This document shows positions 17,439 to 26,622 of a stretch of 64,000 nucleotides of DNA, piece by piece. A model generated the notes under the pieces. The model saw nothing but the letters and a program-made list of their open reading frames with translations. It was not told the origin of the DNA and ran no database searches. This DNA comes from Sinomicrobium weinanense. GTDB taxonomy: Bacteria > Bacteroidota > Bacteroidia > Flavobacteriales > Flavobacteriaceae. Each line of letters begins with the position of its first letter. The first letter of the stretch is position 1. The stretch spans positions 124,001 through 188,000 of the forward strand of contig NZ_JAHKRR010000003.1 of assembly GCF_018863395.1 (NCBI RefSeq). Reading direction: 5' to 3'. The position numbers and the translations under genes were made by a program.

Positions 17439-18994
17439 TGTTGAATCGTATAGGTATCGTTCAAACGGAAAATACGTTCTTCCAGTTGTTGAAAATAACG
17501 TATCGCTTTGCGGTATTTTTCAGTTTCGGCAGGGGGAACCCGGTAAGGCTCGCTGTCGTAACCATTGGCACCCTGTGTGCAAAGTATGACCGCCGTAACG
17601 CCGTTCTCCAGGGTTTTCAGATCGTAATGGAAAAATTCAAAAGCCGTTTTTTCGTCATAGCCTTCATCTCCTTCAAAATGTATTTGCCTTAGGATACTGA
17701 TCCGCGGACAACGCCCCCAGGAATTGTCGGCCTGGCGAAACTGCCAGTTAGCGTTACCGAACCAAAGCTGATCGGCATCTTCGTTATAATAATCACTGTA
17801 CTTTTCCCTTACCAATGGCAACGCCAGTATATCCTCCGCTTTTTCCAAAGTAACGGTTTCCCGGAATTTCAGGCACCAGTATTCCATTTCACTCCATTCG
17901 TTGAGCAGGTCTTCCCACATCGGTTGGGTTAGTGATTTGAATTTTTGGTGTTCGGGCAGTTCCGGATTGTAATCATACCATTGGGGCTTCTGTCCTCTTA
18001 TTATGGTGCGGCACTGTATCGTAATCTGCAAAGCGGGGGAATTCCCGGCAAATCTCCTCAAAAAGCCCGGTTTTTGCTCCTCGTACGCTATAACAAGGGC
18101 TTGGTCTCCTTTTTGAAAATACACCACTTCGCTTCCGGGCCTGTCTTTTGTGACCAGTACCCGTTTAAAGTTATGATTACGCCAGTACTCTACGACCTGG
18201 GTACGGTCTTCGGCATCGGAGGGGATATGATCCAGGAAGAGGGGCGACTTGCGAAGACGTTGCAGGTTTCGGTCATTGAACTCCGGGCTTTCAAAGACAA
18301 AGGGGATGTCTTTTCCCTCCTTGTTATATTCCCGGGGATTTTTGAGCAGTACCTGTTCTCCGGAGTCGAGCCTCTCCAATATTTCCGTAGGGTTCAGCCA
18401 ATCCTTAAAGCTGTAGGGGTCATCCACGAGTTCTCCTTCGTCCAACAGGCAATTAGGTTCAAACAGGGCAACGAGCCGATCCCGGTCAAATTCATCTTCC
18501 CGATCGTCCCAGAGAAAATGTGTAACATTCACACGATCCCCCTCCTGAAACCGCCGATGATCAAAATCATAGTCCGTGCTTAAAAAAACGTTTATACCTA
18601 TGGTTCCTTGTACCACAAGGCTGCCGTGGTTATAATCACCCCAATACAAGCCACTTACATTGAGATTTCCTGTTACGTAAATTTCCTGTCCGCCCACAAC
18701 TATATTTTCGGCAGCCAGATCGCCCAGTACGATGAGGCCCGCAGCACCATCCGTTTCCCGGTTATGGATATTCCGGATTTGCAGATTGCCTTCCACCAGT
18801 ACTAGTACAGGTACATCCTCATCTTCACGTTCAAAAAAATCGAGGTCCAGGGTTTCCAGTTCCCGGTTACCGACCAGGTGAGCCACCTTATCCTCATTAA
18901 ATTCACCTGTTGCCTCGTTACATTGGGCAAACCAGCAATCGGCAGGCAGCAGATGCCTGATATCTTTTAGCTTTTTGATGGGAAGATCGGACAT
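17435..18994 (-). CDS. Hypothetical protein with N-terminal beta-solenoid-like segment (519 aa)
   Basis: No signal peptide. Residues about 60-145 have short alternating strands typical of a polymer-forming or right-handed beta-helix segment (VLVEGNLQIRNI, GLIVLGDLAAENIVVGGQEIYVTGNLNVSGLYW, GSLVVQGTIG). The middle and C-terminal regions are acidic and rich in Trp and aromatic residues (WEDLLNEWSEMEYWCLKFRE). The family is not recognised by name; proteins of this look are found in Bacteroidota and Proteobacteria near toxin or immunity loci, but no toxin is visible here. It is translationally coupled to a 71-aa protein. Confidence 0.75.
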   Translation of the reverse strand: MSDLPIKKLKDIRHLLPADCWFAQCNEATGEFNEDKVAHLVGNRELETLDLDFFEREDEDVPVLVLVEGNLQIRNIHNRETDGAAGLIVLGDLAAENIVVGGQEIYVTGNLNVSGLYWGDYNHGSLVVQGTIGINVFLSTDYDFDHRRFQEGDRVNVTHFLWDDREDEFDRDRLVALFEPNCLLDEGELVDDPYSFKDWLNPTEILERLDSGEQVLLKNPREYNKEGKDIPFVFESPEFNDRNLQRLRKSPLFLDHIPSDAEDRTQVVEYWRNHNFKRVLVTKDRPGSEVVYFQKGDQALVIAYEEQKPGFLRRFAGNSPALQITIQCRTIIRGQKPQWYDYNPELPEHQKFKSLTQPMWEDLLNEWSEMEYWCLKFRETVTLEKAEDILALPLVREKYSDYYNEDADQLWFGNANWQFRQADNSWGRCPRISILRQIHFEGDEGYDEKTAFEFFHYDLKTLENGVTAVILCTQGANGYDSEPYRVPPAETEKYRKAIRYFQQLEERIFRLNDTYTIQQ

Positions 18995-19162
18995 AGTTCT
19001 TTTAAAAGTTCTTCAAATATAAAAAACGAAGTTAAAGTTAATGAGGTGTGACACATTTTGTTTACCGTTTATTTCATTAAATTTGAAGGATGTTTATTTC
19101 ACTCCTTTAAATTTTTTCCAACCTGCCCGTTCCAACCAGGTGGGTGGGCTAAAAAATAGTAA

Positions 19163-20383
19163 ATGAACCACCTGTATAAATTAGCAAACCCCCTCTTTAT
19201 CCTTTCCCTGGCGTTGTTGATCCTCAACGATTGGGTGCTGAAATCCACTCTTGGCAATGCCTTTACGGGAAAACTGTCGGACGTGGCCGGGCTGTTTGCA
19301 TTTGCCTATTTTTTTAGCGCCTTACACTCAAAATATAAAACACCGATACATTGGATTACGGCCATATTGTTCATTGTCTGGAAAACGCCTATAGTAGAAC
19401 CGCTGATCGGTTTCCTCAACGGTTCGGGCATCCCTGTATCCCGTACTGTGGATTACAGCGATTATTTTACCCTGCCCGCCATTGTCCTCTCCTGGTATGT
19501 GTTTTCGTCAGAAAAACAGTACCACCTCAAAAAATGGGCGGTAAACGGGCTTCTTGTCCTGGCGCCACTGGCATTTGTATCTACTTCCCGGGCCCCGGTG
19601 ACCAAGCGTACTTATACAATGGACAAGACATATTATTTCAACTATTCACGAAACGAGTTAATTGCCCGGATCAACGAATTGCAGATAAAGGAAATGAACC
19701 GTATAAAACCTTTTTTTTCCATCGATTTTAACAGCGAGACCAATGTCTTCCACTCCCGTGGAAAGACGGACACCCTGGCCCTGTTGTTAGACCCTGGGAC
19801 TACGGGCCCACAGGACACCATTCATTACAGGAGTGCCTTTGCCTATATCCAAATCAGCGGGGACGATGCCCAAAGTACCTTGACCCTGGTTAAAACTCAT
19901 CTTTACGACCCCAAACCAAAAGGGTTCCGAAAAAAACAATTTATCTATACACCACCCCATAAAAAACATACCCCGGAAGAAACCCTTAAAATCTTTGAAA
20001 AACGGGTTGTCAAAAAACTGAAAAAGAAAAATAAGCGAAAGGATAAAGCTAAAAGGCAAATGGACGATATGACCCAAAATAGCCAGTTTCCCGATCTGAA
20101 TGCCATAAAGCAAGTGCTTCTTCGGGCTTTACAGGCACGAGAAAATGAAGCAGACTATCGCCAGCTTGCTTCGGAATTAATTCCATCAAACATATTTACG
20201 GACAGCAGCGGAACGCCACACATCGGGGCCTGGCGGTTGCAACGGGAAAACGGTAACTTGAAATTGCAGTTGCAGATGGTTTCCGGCGAACACAGGATTA
20301 TCTACACCGCTTACCCTGTACAACAAAAGAACGAATGGATCATAAAGGACATCCGTCGAAGAATAATTCACCGTAAACATTAA
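19163..20383 (+). CDS. Hypothetical protein with N-terminal membrane domain (406 aa)
   Basis: Residues 1-145 contain about four hydrophobic helices beginning NPLFILSLALLILNDWVLKST, with a conserved-looking TGKLSDVAGLFAFAYFF motif. The rest is soluble and basic with a lysine-rich stretch (about 275-300, KKLKKKNKRKDKAKRQ) likely to be flexible. No catalytic motif seen. Function unknown. It stands alone between the 519-aa gene (divergent) and a long spacer. Confidence 0.75.
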   Translation: MNHLYKLANPLFILSLALLILNDWVLKSTLGNAFTGKLSDVAGLFAFAYFFSALHSKYKTPIHWITAILFIVWKTPIVEPLIGFLNGSGIPVSRTVDYSDYFTLPAIVLSWYVFSSEKQYHLKKWAVNGLLVLAPLAFVSTSRAPVTKRTYTMDKTYYFNYSRNELIARINELQIKEMNRIKPFFSIDFNSETNVFHSRGKTDTLALLLDPGTTGPQDTIHYRSAFAYIQISGDDAQSTLTLVKTHLYDPKPKGFRKKQFIYTPPHKKHTPEETLKIFEKRVVKKLKKKNKRKDKAKRQMDDMTQNSQFPDLNAIKQVLLRALQARENEADYRQLASELIPSNIFTDSSGTPHIGAWRLQRENGNLKLQLQMVSGEHRIIYTAYPVQQKNEWIIKDIRRRIIHRKH

Positions 20384-20808
20384 AACAGTAAAGGTAGACC
20401 GGGTGAATAAAACGTACAGGCAATATCCAGGGCTCCGATTGCTTCTCGGCCTTTTTTGAGTGTAATGCCTCCACCAATACGGATAAGCCTTCCACTGGTA
20501 TTTTCAATGCTGTATATGGGGGGCCGGGCCCGGCAGTTTCCTCCGCTCTGCAAAGTATATGCTGAAGGCACTCCGAATGCCTCTGACTTCACAGCCGTTT
20601 ACACGTCAATGAAAGTCCACTACATCTAGTTCCTTTGTGAGTGGCATTCAACTATTATGTTCCGGAGCATTAGCCTCATTTTTTGTAACTTTCAAATTTA
20701 CCACAGGTCTTTAAACTATGAAACATTGGGGATACTCCGGAGAGGGGCTTGAGCATGCTTTATTGCATTGAAAAGTCTTTAAGGCTGTGAAATTCGAAAT
20801 AAAGAACA
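20384..20808 (+). other. 425-bp intergenic spacer with a possible gene remnant
   Basis: No convincing gene. A frame from the ATG at 20718 encodes MKHWGYSGEGLEHALLH and stops; it resembles the first residues of mature alpha-carbonic anhydrases (HWxYxGExGPEHW) and may be a decayed start, but it is too short to call. Confidence 0.3.
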
Positions 20809-21927
20809 GTGATGATGATAAAACAAATTTTCTACAGAATATTCCATATTGTGCTCTATACAATTCTGCTATATGGTTGTTCTTTTAACGAAAATACAAT
20901 AGTTAGGAATTATAAAAACACTCATATTTCAAAAGATTCCGTTGATCATTATATAAAAGATAATATGAAAGAACTAAAGGTTCCCGGCTTATCTTTTTCT
21001 ATAATTAATAACGGAGAAGTTGTCTATCACAACTCTTATGGTTATGCGAATTTAGAAAAGAAATTACCTGTAAATTCAGAAACTATATTTGAAGCGGCCT
21101 CATTATCAAAGTCGATATTTGCCTTTTTTGTGATGAAATACGTCGAAGAGGGTAAATTAGATTTAGATAAACCTTTGTATAAATATCTACCCTACTCCGA
21201 TATTGCATACGATGAAAGATACAAAAAAATAACAGCCAGAATGGTTTTGAGTCATCGGTCAGGATTTCCTAACTGGAGAGAAAATGAAAAGGATAAAAAA
21301 CTGAAAATAAAATTTGAACCCGGGACACGTTTTGAATATTCAGGAGAAGGTTATCAATATTTAGCTATGGTTTTAAAAAAAATTGAAGGAGGTGATTGGA
21401 AATTACTGGAAAAATCATTTCAAAATAAAGTTGCAAAACCTTTGGGAATGAATAGCACTGTGTTCATTCAAAATAAAACTACCAGAAAATTAAAAGCAGA
21501 ACCTTACGATAAAGATGGCCATTGGATTGATTGGGAAAATAATTATTGGTACAAAAAAGATGATGGAATTTTTGTAGCCCCTTCCTCTTTACATACTAAT
21601 TCACTTGATTTTTCTAAATGGATGATAGCAATTATGAAAAATGAACATCTTTCCGAAAGTAGTTATAAAGAATTATTAGGTTATGAATCTAAAGCCTTTA
21701 CTTCAGATTCGGGGACAGCGTATTACTATACCTTAGGGTTTATGACTGGAGATAAAGAATTTAAGAACGTCTATTTTCATAGCGGCAGTAATGATGGTTT
21801 TACCTGCTGGTATGTATTTGATAAAGCAAACAAATGGGGATATGTTCTATTTACAAATTCTGAGAAAGGTGTAGAACTCGGAGAGAAAATGTTTGGTTAT
21901 CTGGGGGGAATGACGGTGTGGAAATAA
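20809..21927 (+). CDS. Serine hydrolase lipoprotein, beta-lactamase fold (372 aa)
   Basis: Lipoprotein signal ending LLYGC (Cys24). SxxK is Ser98-Leu-Ser-Lys101, the tyrosine motif is Tyr177-Ser-Gly, and the third motif is present as HSGSNDGF near residue 325. It is therefore the most complete active site among the four paralogues in this window. The gene is distinctly AT-rich. A 107-bp gap separates it from an AraC-type regulator. Substrate unknown. Confidence 0.88.
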   Translation: MMMIKQIFYRIFHIVLYTILLYGCSFNENTIVRNYKNTHISKDSVDHYIKDNMKELKVPGLSFSIINNGEVVYHNSYGYANLEKKLPVNSETIFEAASLSKSIFAFFVMKYVEEGKLDLDKPLYKYLPYSDIAYDERYKKITARMVLSHRSGFPNWRENEKDKKLKIKFEPGTRFEYSGEGYQYLAMVLKKIEGGDWKLLEKSFQNKVAKPLGMNSTVFIQNKTTRKLKAEPYDKDGHWIDWENNYWYKKDDGIFVAPSSLHTNSLDFSKWMIAIMKNEHLSESSYKELLGYESKAFTSDSGTAYYYTLGFMTGDKEFKNVYFHSGSNDGFTCWYVFDKANKWGYVLFTNSEKGVELGEKMFGYLGGMTVWK

Positions 21928-22034
21928 TTACAAATCCATCCATAAATAAAAGATGCCCATGCCAGGCACACACACCGTATAAAAATAATTGCTCAATTTT
22001 GGTACATTTGATTTTCCTGTGGAAAATCTAAAAC

Positions 22035-22847
22035 GTGGAAGAAATTAAATTTATAAAAGACTTTTATCGTCCCATTCAACCGACAGTAAAGGTTGGTGCT
22101 AAAGAAATTGTTTATCAGGAAACCCGTCCGGTTAAAGCCATTGAAAATTTCGTGTACTGTTTTTGGCAGTTAAAAACCACAAATGCCTTAAAAGAACCTT
22201 TTGTTTACAGGGTCGTTTCGGACGGTTGTATTGATATATTTTTTGACCATAACCAACCGACGGAAAACTTCGTGATGGGGTTTTTCAGGAAATATACCGA
22301 GTTTGCCATCGGCAATGAGTTTAATTATATGGGCATTCGCTTTCTGCCTTCTGCATTTCCACTTTTGTTTGGAATAAACGCCCAAAGCCTGAGTAATCAA
22401 TCTCAAGAACTAAGGCAGGTGCTGCCCGATTTTTCACAATGGATTGAGGACAATATCAACTCAAAACTGTCTTTTGAAAAAATTGTAACCCTGCTAAACG
22501 GGAAGTTGAGTGTCCACATCCGAAACCAACATTTTAATTTGGATACTCGCTTTCTCAATGCTTTGCGCCTTATTTTTCGGTGTAAGGGATTTTTAGATAC
22601 CGAAACTGATTTAGCGACAGGATTAAGCCCGAGACAACTACGCAGAATTTTTAATTATTATATTGGCACCACTCCTAAAGCATTTAGCAATGTTGTACGG
22701 TTTCAGCATATACTAAACGCAATGCCATCCAGGTTAAGCCTTAAGGAAGACAAATTATATTTTGACCTTGGCTTCTTCGACCAGGCCCATTTCATCAAAA
22801 ACTTCAAAACATTTTATGGGGTAACTCCGTCCGAGGCATTACGGTAA
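22035..22847 (+). CDS. AraC-family transcriptional regulator, DUF6597-type sensor (270 aa)
   Basis: A GTG start is used. Residues 1-160 match the N-terminal layout of DUF6597-type regulators (VYCFWQLKT, VSDGCIDIFFD, MGIRFLPSAFPLLFG). Residues about 175-268 form the double helix-turn-helix, including LSPRQLRRIFNYYIGTTPKAF and LGFFDQAHFIKNFKTFYGVTP. It lies 72 bp upstream of a secreted VOC protein in the same direction; regulators of this type often sit next to VOC genes that they may control. Confidence 0.88.
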   Translation: MEEIKFIKDFYRPIQPTVKVGAKEIVYQETRPVKAIENFVYCFWQLKTTNALKEPFVYRVVSDGCIDIFFDHNQPTENFVMGFFRKYTEFAIGNEFNYMGIRFLPSAFPLLFGINAQSLSNQSQELRQVLPDFSQWIEDNINSKLSFEKIVTLLNGKLSVHIRNQHFNLDTRFLNALRLIFRCKGFLDTETDLATGLSPRQLRRIFNYYIGTTPKAFSNVVRFQHILNAMPSRLSLKEDKLYFDLGFFDQAHFIKNFKTFYGVTPSEALR

Positions 22848-22919
22848 ACTTTGTCCGATTTTTACAATTCAGGCGGTTGTTCTCATCTTAAGTTTGTACA
22901 AACAATAAACTTATTGGCA

Positions 22920-23369
22920 ATGAGAACATTATTCATCCCCGCATTTTTGCTAATTGCAACATTGGCAAGTGCACAAATACCCGACAAAATGAAACTAAAC
23001 GCAGGAATCATCACCGAAAAACTGGAAGAGACCAAAGAATTTTACACCAATGTATTGGGCTTTGGCGTGTCCTTTGAAAATGAATTTTATCTTTTGATGC
23101 ACACGCCTGATAAATCGGCGGAAATCAGTTTTCTTCAACCCAATCACCCCAGTCAAAAACCTATTTTTCAATCACCATTTAATGGCAAAGGGGTTTATCT
23201 TACCATAGAGGTGGAAAATGTGGACGAAGTGTATAGGCAAATTAAAAACAAAGAGATTGCAATAGCGATTGAGATACGCGACGAACCCTGGGGAGACAGG
23301 CATTTTGCCATTGTTGACCCCAACGGAATCGGAATAGACATTGTTACTTTCACGGACCCGGAAAAGTAA
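22920..23369 (+). CDS. Exported VOC (glyoxalase/bleomycin-resistance fold) protein (149 aa)
   Basis: The start is set at the ATG of 22920, which gives a clean signal peptide MRTLFIPAFLLIATLASAQ; a longer frame upstream would bury it. The mature part has the paired beta-alpha-beta-beta-beta VOC modules (LNAGIITEKLEETKEFYTNVLGF and HFAIVDPNGIGIDIVTF). Most VOC proteins are cytoplasmic, so the signal peptide is unusual; a second exported VOC protein is at 61918. A TTTG element at about 22892-22895 may be part of its promoter. Confidence 0.85.
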   Translation: MRTLFIPAFLLIATLASAQIPDKMKLNAGIITEKLEETKEFYTNVLGFGVSFENEFYLLMHTPDKSAEISFLQPNHPSQKPIFQSPFNGKGVYLTIEVENVDEVYRQIKNKEIAIAIEIRDEPWGDRHFAIVDPNGIGIDIVTFTDPEK

Positions 23370-23432
23370 TTTTTTGAAAAAACATCAAAAAAGGTTTGCC
23401 CCCTACCTTAGGGCATAACATGGCTTTGCAAA

Positions 23433-23855
23433 ATGAACGGTAAAGAGTATCAGGCAAACTACAAAACTACAAGGTAAAACAACTGTCCGGACTTGCAGGC
23501 GTAACGGTGCACACGCTACGCCTGCACGACAAGATCGGGTTGCTGAAACCATCCGTCCGTACCGAGAAAAGGTACAGGTTGTATGGCAAGGAGGAATTAC
23601 TCAGGCTGCAGCAATTTTTTTTACGGAGAATTTGATTTTCCGTCCAAGGGTGTTGTCAATATTTTGAATGGTCCTGATTTCGATCTGGCCCAAACACCTG
23701 AAGGTCAGAAGACAGCGATGAAAGCTCGGAAGAAACGTGTAACCGGGATGCTTACCACCATTGATAAAACGATTCTTAAATTAAAAGGTAAGATTAAAAT
23801 GGCTCACGAAGAATTATACGCCGGTGTACCAAAAGATAAAGCCGTAGCATGGTAG
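23433..23855 (+). pseudogene. Decayed MerR-family regulator with frameshifts
   Basis: Read in two frames, the segment encodes the start of a MerR/TipA-type regulator. The frame from 23468 gives YKVKQLSGLAGVTVHTLRLH, DKIGLLKPSVRTEKRYRLYG, then ELLRLQQ. After a run of eight T, the other frame continues EFDFPSKGVVNILNGPDFDL and later KARKKRVTGMLTTIDKTILK. A first frameshift near 23470 separates the ATG (23433) from the HTH, and the C-terminal effector domain is missing after AVAW. It lies at the border of the T6SS island. Confidence 0.85.
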
Positions 23856-23939
23856 AAAATTGCAAAGCTACAAGGCCTGTCAGTGCATATCCAATGGCGA
23901 ATGGTAGTCCCAGATTTTTCACAGATATACAACCACAAC

Positions 23940-24542
23940 TTACTTCTCTTTCTCAAACTGCTCCTTAAACTCCTCTTTTGGCATTACATATTTTAAATGG
24001 CAGTAAATGCTGTTCTCATATTGTATTTTTGTAATATCATAGTTTTCATAAACAGTTTCACCGTCCTCCCCAGTATGCCATAAACGTACCGGTTTTTCAT
24101 CTCCTACTACCCTGAAAACGGGAACAGGGTTTTCTTTAGTGCCCATCTTGGAGTTATTCATATCATCTTTATTGACAGTAATAATAAAACCGTTTTTCTC
24201 TATATGATTATAGAAAGCAGAATAAAAGTTATCCCCGATATTTACCATTCGAAATTGAAAGTGCTTATCGTATTCATTTGAATAGAATGTTTTTGTTCTA
24301 ATATGAATAATTCCGTCACCTTTGGATAAATACGCAGTATATCTTTCATATGCCGAAACAATTTCCTGATCAGGGCTTATATGTACTTTTAAATTTTCCA
24401 TATTCCCTAAATAATCCTGAATATACTTTTCAGCATCATTGCCTTGAAAAAACACCTTATTCACTAAAAGCAATAAAAGCGGTAAGACGACAAGTCCCGC
24501 CAATATATACCCAACGGCATATGGTATACCTAAGTTCTTCAT
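23940..24542 (-). CDS. T6SS-island membrane-anchored protein (200 aa), function unknown
   Basis: One membrane segment near the N terminus (about residues 8-30, YAVGYILAGLVVLPLLLLLV) and a soluble beta-rich domain after it. Start overlaps the stop of the PAAR-like gene by 4 bp, so the two are translationally coupled. Position directly behind a PAAR-like protein makes an immunity or accessory role plausible; nothing in the sequence proves it. Confidence 0.7.
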   Translation of the reverse strand: MKNLGIPYAVGYILAGLVVLPLLLLLVNKVFFQGNDAEKYIQDYLGNMENLKVHISPDQEIVSAYERYTAYLSKGDGIIHIRTKTFYSNEYDKHFQFRMVNIGDNFYSAFYNHIEKNGFIITVNKDDMNNSKMGTKENPVPVFRVVGDEKPVRLWHTGEDGETVYENYDITKIQYENSIYCHLKYVMPKEEFKEQFEKEK

Positions 24543-25660
24543 AGATCAGTAGCTATTATTCCAACATTATTATCTGAATCAGACCTATCAGCATTATCTC
24601 GAACATCCAGCGATTGTACATGCATTCTATCCTCATAACTATTAGAAAATTCATCGATCCCAAAATTAACCGCTCCAGCGGCTAGCCCCCATCCAAGCCC
24701 TTTTAACATGCTTTTCCAAGGGGTTTGAAAAGAACGTGAAGCAATGTCCTGAGCAAGTCTTGCATTGGCAGCGCCCGCTACATCTCCTGCAGCCTCTCTT
24801 GCTACGGCCTGCTGACCGTACTCTATCATTTCGCTCTGCACCGACCGGTTAATTTTTGTTACCTCATTAACATTTTCTACAAATCCTCCGGGCAAGCCTA
24901 TAGTGGTATTTCTCGCTTCATTTTTTGCAGCATCACCAGCCCGGGTCAGAAAAGGATCTCTTTCCTGCTGCTGAGCCCGTTGTTCTTGTTCTTTACTTTC
25001 GGCATCGTTATATGAGTAAATGGCCAAAGGGGAAGATACGGCTAAAGCGGCCGGTGAAGCTGAAACAGCCCCTGTGATAAGCCCCATTACAAACTGGCTG
25101 CTCAAGTGAGCGGAAACTTCATTTTCATTATTGTTAATGATCTGCTCTGCCGCACTTTTAGCTATAACCGGATCGACAATCAGGCTCACCTTCCCTCCTT
25201 TGACGCAACTGATAAAAGAACGGTTTAACACAGCCTGTTCTCCGTCTATATTAACAGTTTCGTGAAGAAGTTGCCACTGCGATTCTAAGGTAGCATCACA
25301 ATCGTGAGCCGCTTTGTACAATCCGGTAACCCCGGCCCCCAAACTCACCAGGGCGGTTCCTGCCGCTGCTACAATAAAAACAGCTGCAGCTCCACCAGTC
25401 AGGACGGTGGCCGCAACAGCGGCTACTACTAGGGCACCTATGGCAATCCCTGCACATAACGTTGATAACCCGCCCCAGAATTTTGAAGCATTCTTGCACT
25501 GGAACGAATCGCTGATCTTTTTGTCCAGTTTATTGAGAAGCGGGGCATTCTCACTCTTGTGTACCACATAAGAAGTCCTGTTAATACCAATTTTGTTCGG
25601 TCCTTTTTGCATCATGGTACATATCACCTCGGTCCCTTCCGGTATATAAGATTGTGCCAT
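24539..25660 (-). CDS. PAAR-like T6SS spike/effector protein (373 aa)
   Basis: The N terminus (IPEGTEVICTMMQKGPNKIG) and the later ISCVKGGKVSLIVDP resemble the two halves of PAAR-like DUF4280-type proteins that cap VgrG in Bacteroidota T6SS. Between them lies a strongly hydrophobic insert (about residues 62-112, Ala/Val/Gly-rich) that could be membrane-inserting. The C-terminal 140 residues are helical, with another hydrophobic patch (WGLAAGAVNFGI). It sits in the vgrG operon, coupled to a 310-aa protein (TAATG) and to a 200-aa membrane protein. Spike role likely; toxin activity of the tail is inference. Confidence 0.75.
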   Translation of the reverse strand: MAQSYIPEGTEVICTMMQKGPNKIGINRTSYVVHKSENAPLLNKLDKKISDSFQCKNASKFWGGLSTLCAGIAIGALVVAAVAATVLTGGAAAVFIVAAAGTALVSLGAGVTGLYKAAHDCDATLESQWQLLHETVNIDGEQAVLNRSFISCVKGGKVSLIVDPVIAKSAAEQIINNNENEVSAHLSSQFVMGLITGAVSASPAALAVSSPLAIYSYNDAESKEQEQRAQQQERDPFLTRAGDAAKNEARNTTIGLPGGFVENVNEVTKINRSVQSEMIEYGQQAVAREAAGDVAGAANARLAQDIASRSFQTPWKSMLKGLGWGLAAGAVNFGIDEFSNSYEDRMHVQSLDVRDNADRSDSDNNVGIIATDL

Positions 25661-26592
25661 TATGTTTCTATTTTTCTCAGTTTGTAATCTATTAAAACCT
25701 GGACATTGTTCTTCACTTCCTCAATCATGGTTACATTGGATTCTTCAATCCAGTGGTCTTCTGTGTTTATCGTACTCGTTTCCCTGACGCTAAAGTTATA
25801 CTCAGAAAATTTATACTTAACCATAGGCTTAAATTTCGTATCATATTGCTTTTCCAAAAAAGCAATATCCAATTTCGTTTTATCAAGAGTACTTACCTTT
25901 CTTACTTTTACTTCTTTAGGGCTTTCCGCCAAAATATCCTGACTAAAGTCCAGACCAACACCATAGCCATCAAACAACTGTGAGTGGTAAGTCCTGATAT
26001 AATCTCCGAAATTTTCATTACCCACTAAATACTTATCAAAAAATAAATCAAAAAATAACTTGGTATTCAGGTCATTTTTGATATTTTCAGGAGTTGATAT
26101 CTGCTCATTATTCATCTCCAGAAACTTTTCAAACTCTTTTTTTGAGTTCTCATTTCTCATAAAGGCAAAATCATTCTCAAACTCTTCTTTCTTCTTTTTC
26201 CATTTCTCTACGATCTCTGTATGATTGAGTATTTTATCCATTTTACCCGAGTCATCAACAGAAACCAGTATATCGGATTTAATTTTGTCTATTTCACAGA
26301 CTAATTTTATGGCAAGTTCCAATTGCTGCTGGTATGCCTCAACAATATTATCAACCATCTCAACCTTGATCGTAAATTCGGCATTTTTTGGCGATTTATG
26401 AACCATAAATTCTCTTTTAGTATCTGCGTGGCTGTGTATAATACCATTTAATTTCATCACCACAGACTGTTCACACCTATACCTTGCCGTTTGGCCAGAA
26501 TCCGATTTGCTCTTAGTTTGCTTATCCGCAACAGCTTTTTCCCGGGCCTCCTGTTCTTTTGTATAAAAACTGTAGTCCATTTTTTTTCCCAT
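25660..26592 (-). CDS. T6SS-associated hypothetical protein (310 aa)
   Basis: No signal peptide. Charged and helical, with a lysine/glutamate-rich coiled-coil-like stretch (about residues 125-160). It lies between vgrG (30 bp upstream) and the PAAR-like gene (start overlaps its stop by one base). Small charged proteins in this position often act as adaptors or chaperones for spike loading, but no known adaptor family is recognised. Confidence 0.7.
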   Translation of the reverse strand: MGKKMDYSFYTKEQEAREKAVADKQTKSKSDSGQTARYRCEQSVVMKLNGIIHSHADTKREFMVHKSPKNAEFTIKVEMVDNIVEAYQQQLELAIKLVCEIDKIKSDILVSVDDSGKMDKILNHTEIVEKWKKKKEEFENDFAFMRNENSKKEFEKFLEMNNEQISTPENIKNDLNTKLFFDLFFDKYLVGNENFGDYIRTYHSQLFDGYGVGLDFSQDILAESPKEVKVRKVSTLDKTKLDIAFLEKQYDTKFKPMVKYKFSEYNFSVRETSTINTEDHWIEESNVTMIEEVKNNVQVLIDYKLRKIET

Positions 26593-26622
26593 TGTCCAAA
26601 TACTTCGTTTCCCTTTCCGGTA

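Noticed and set aside
17945-18583. 212-codon plus-strand frame over the 519-residue gene
   Set aside because: Antisense frame without a family; the minus-strand frame is longer and coupled to a downstream gene.
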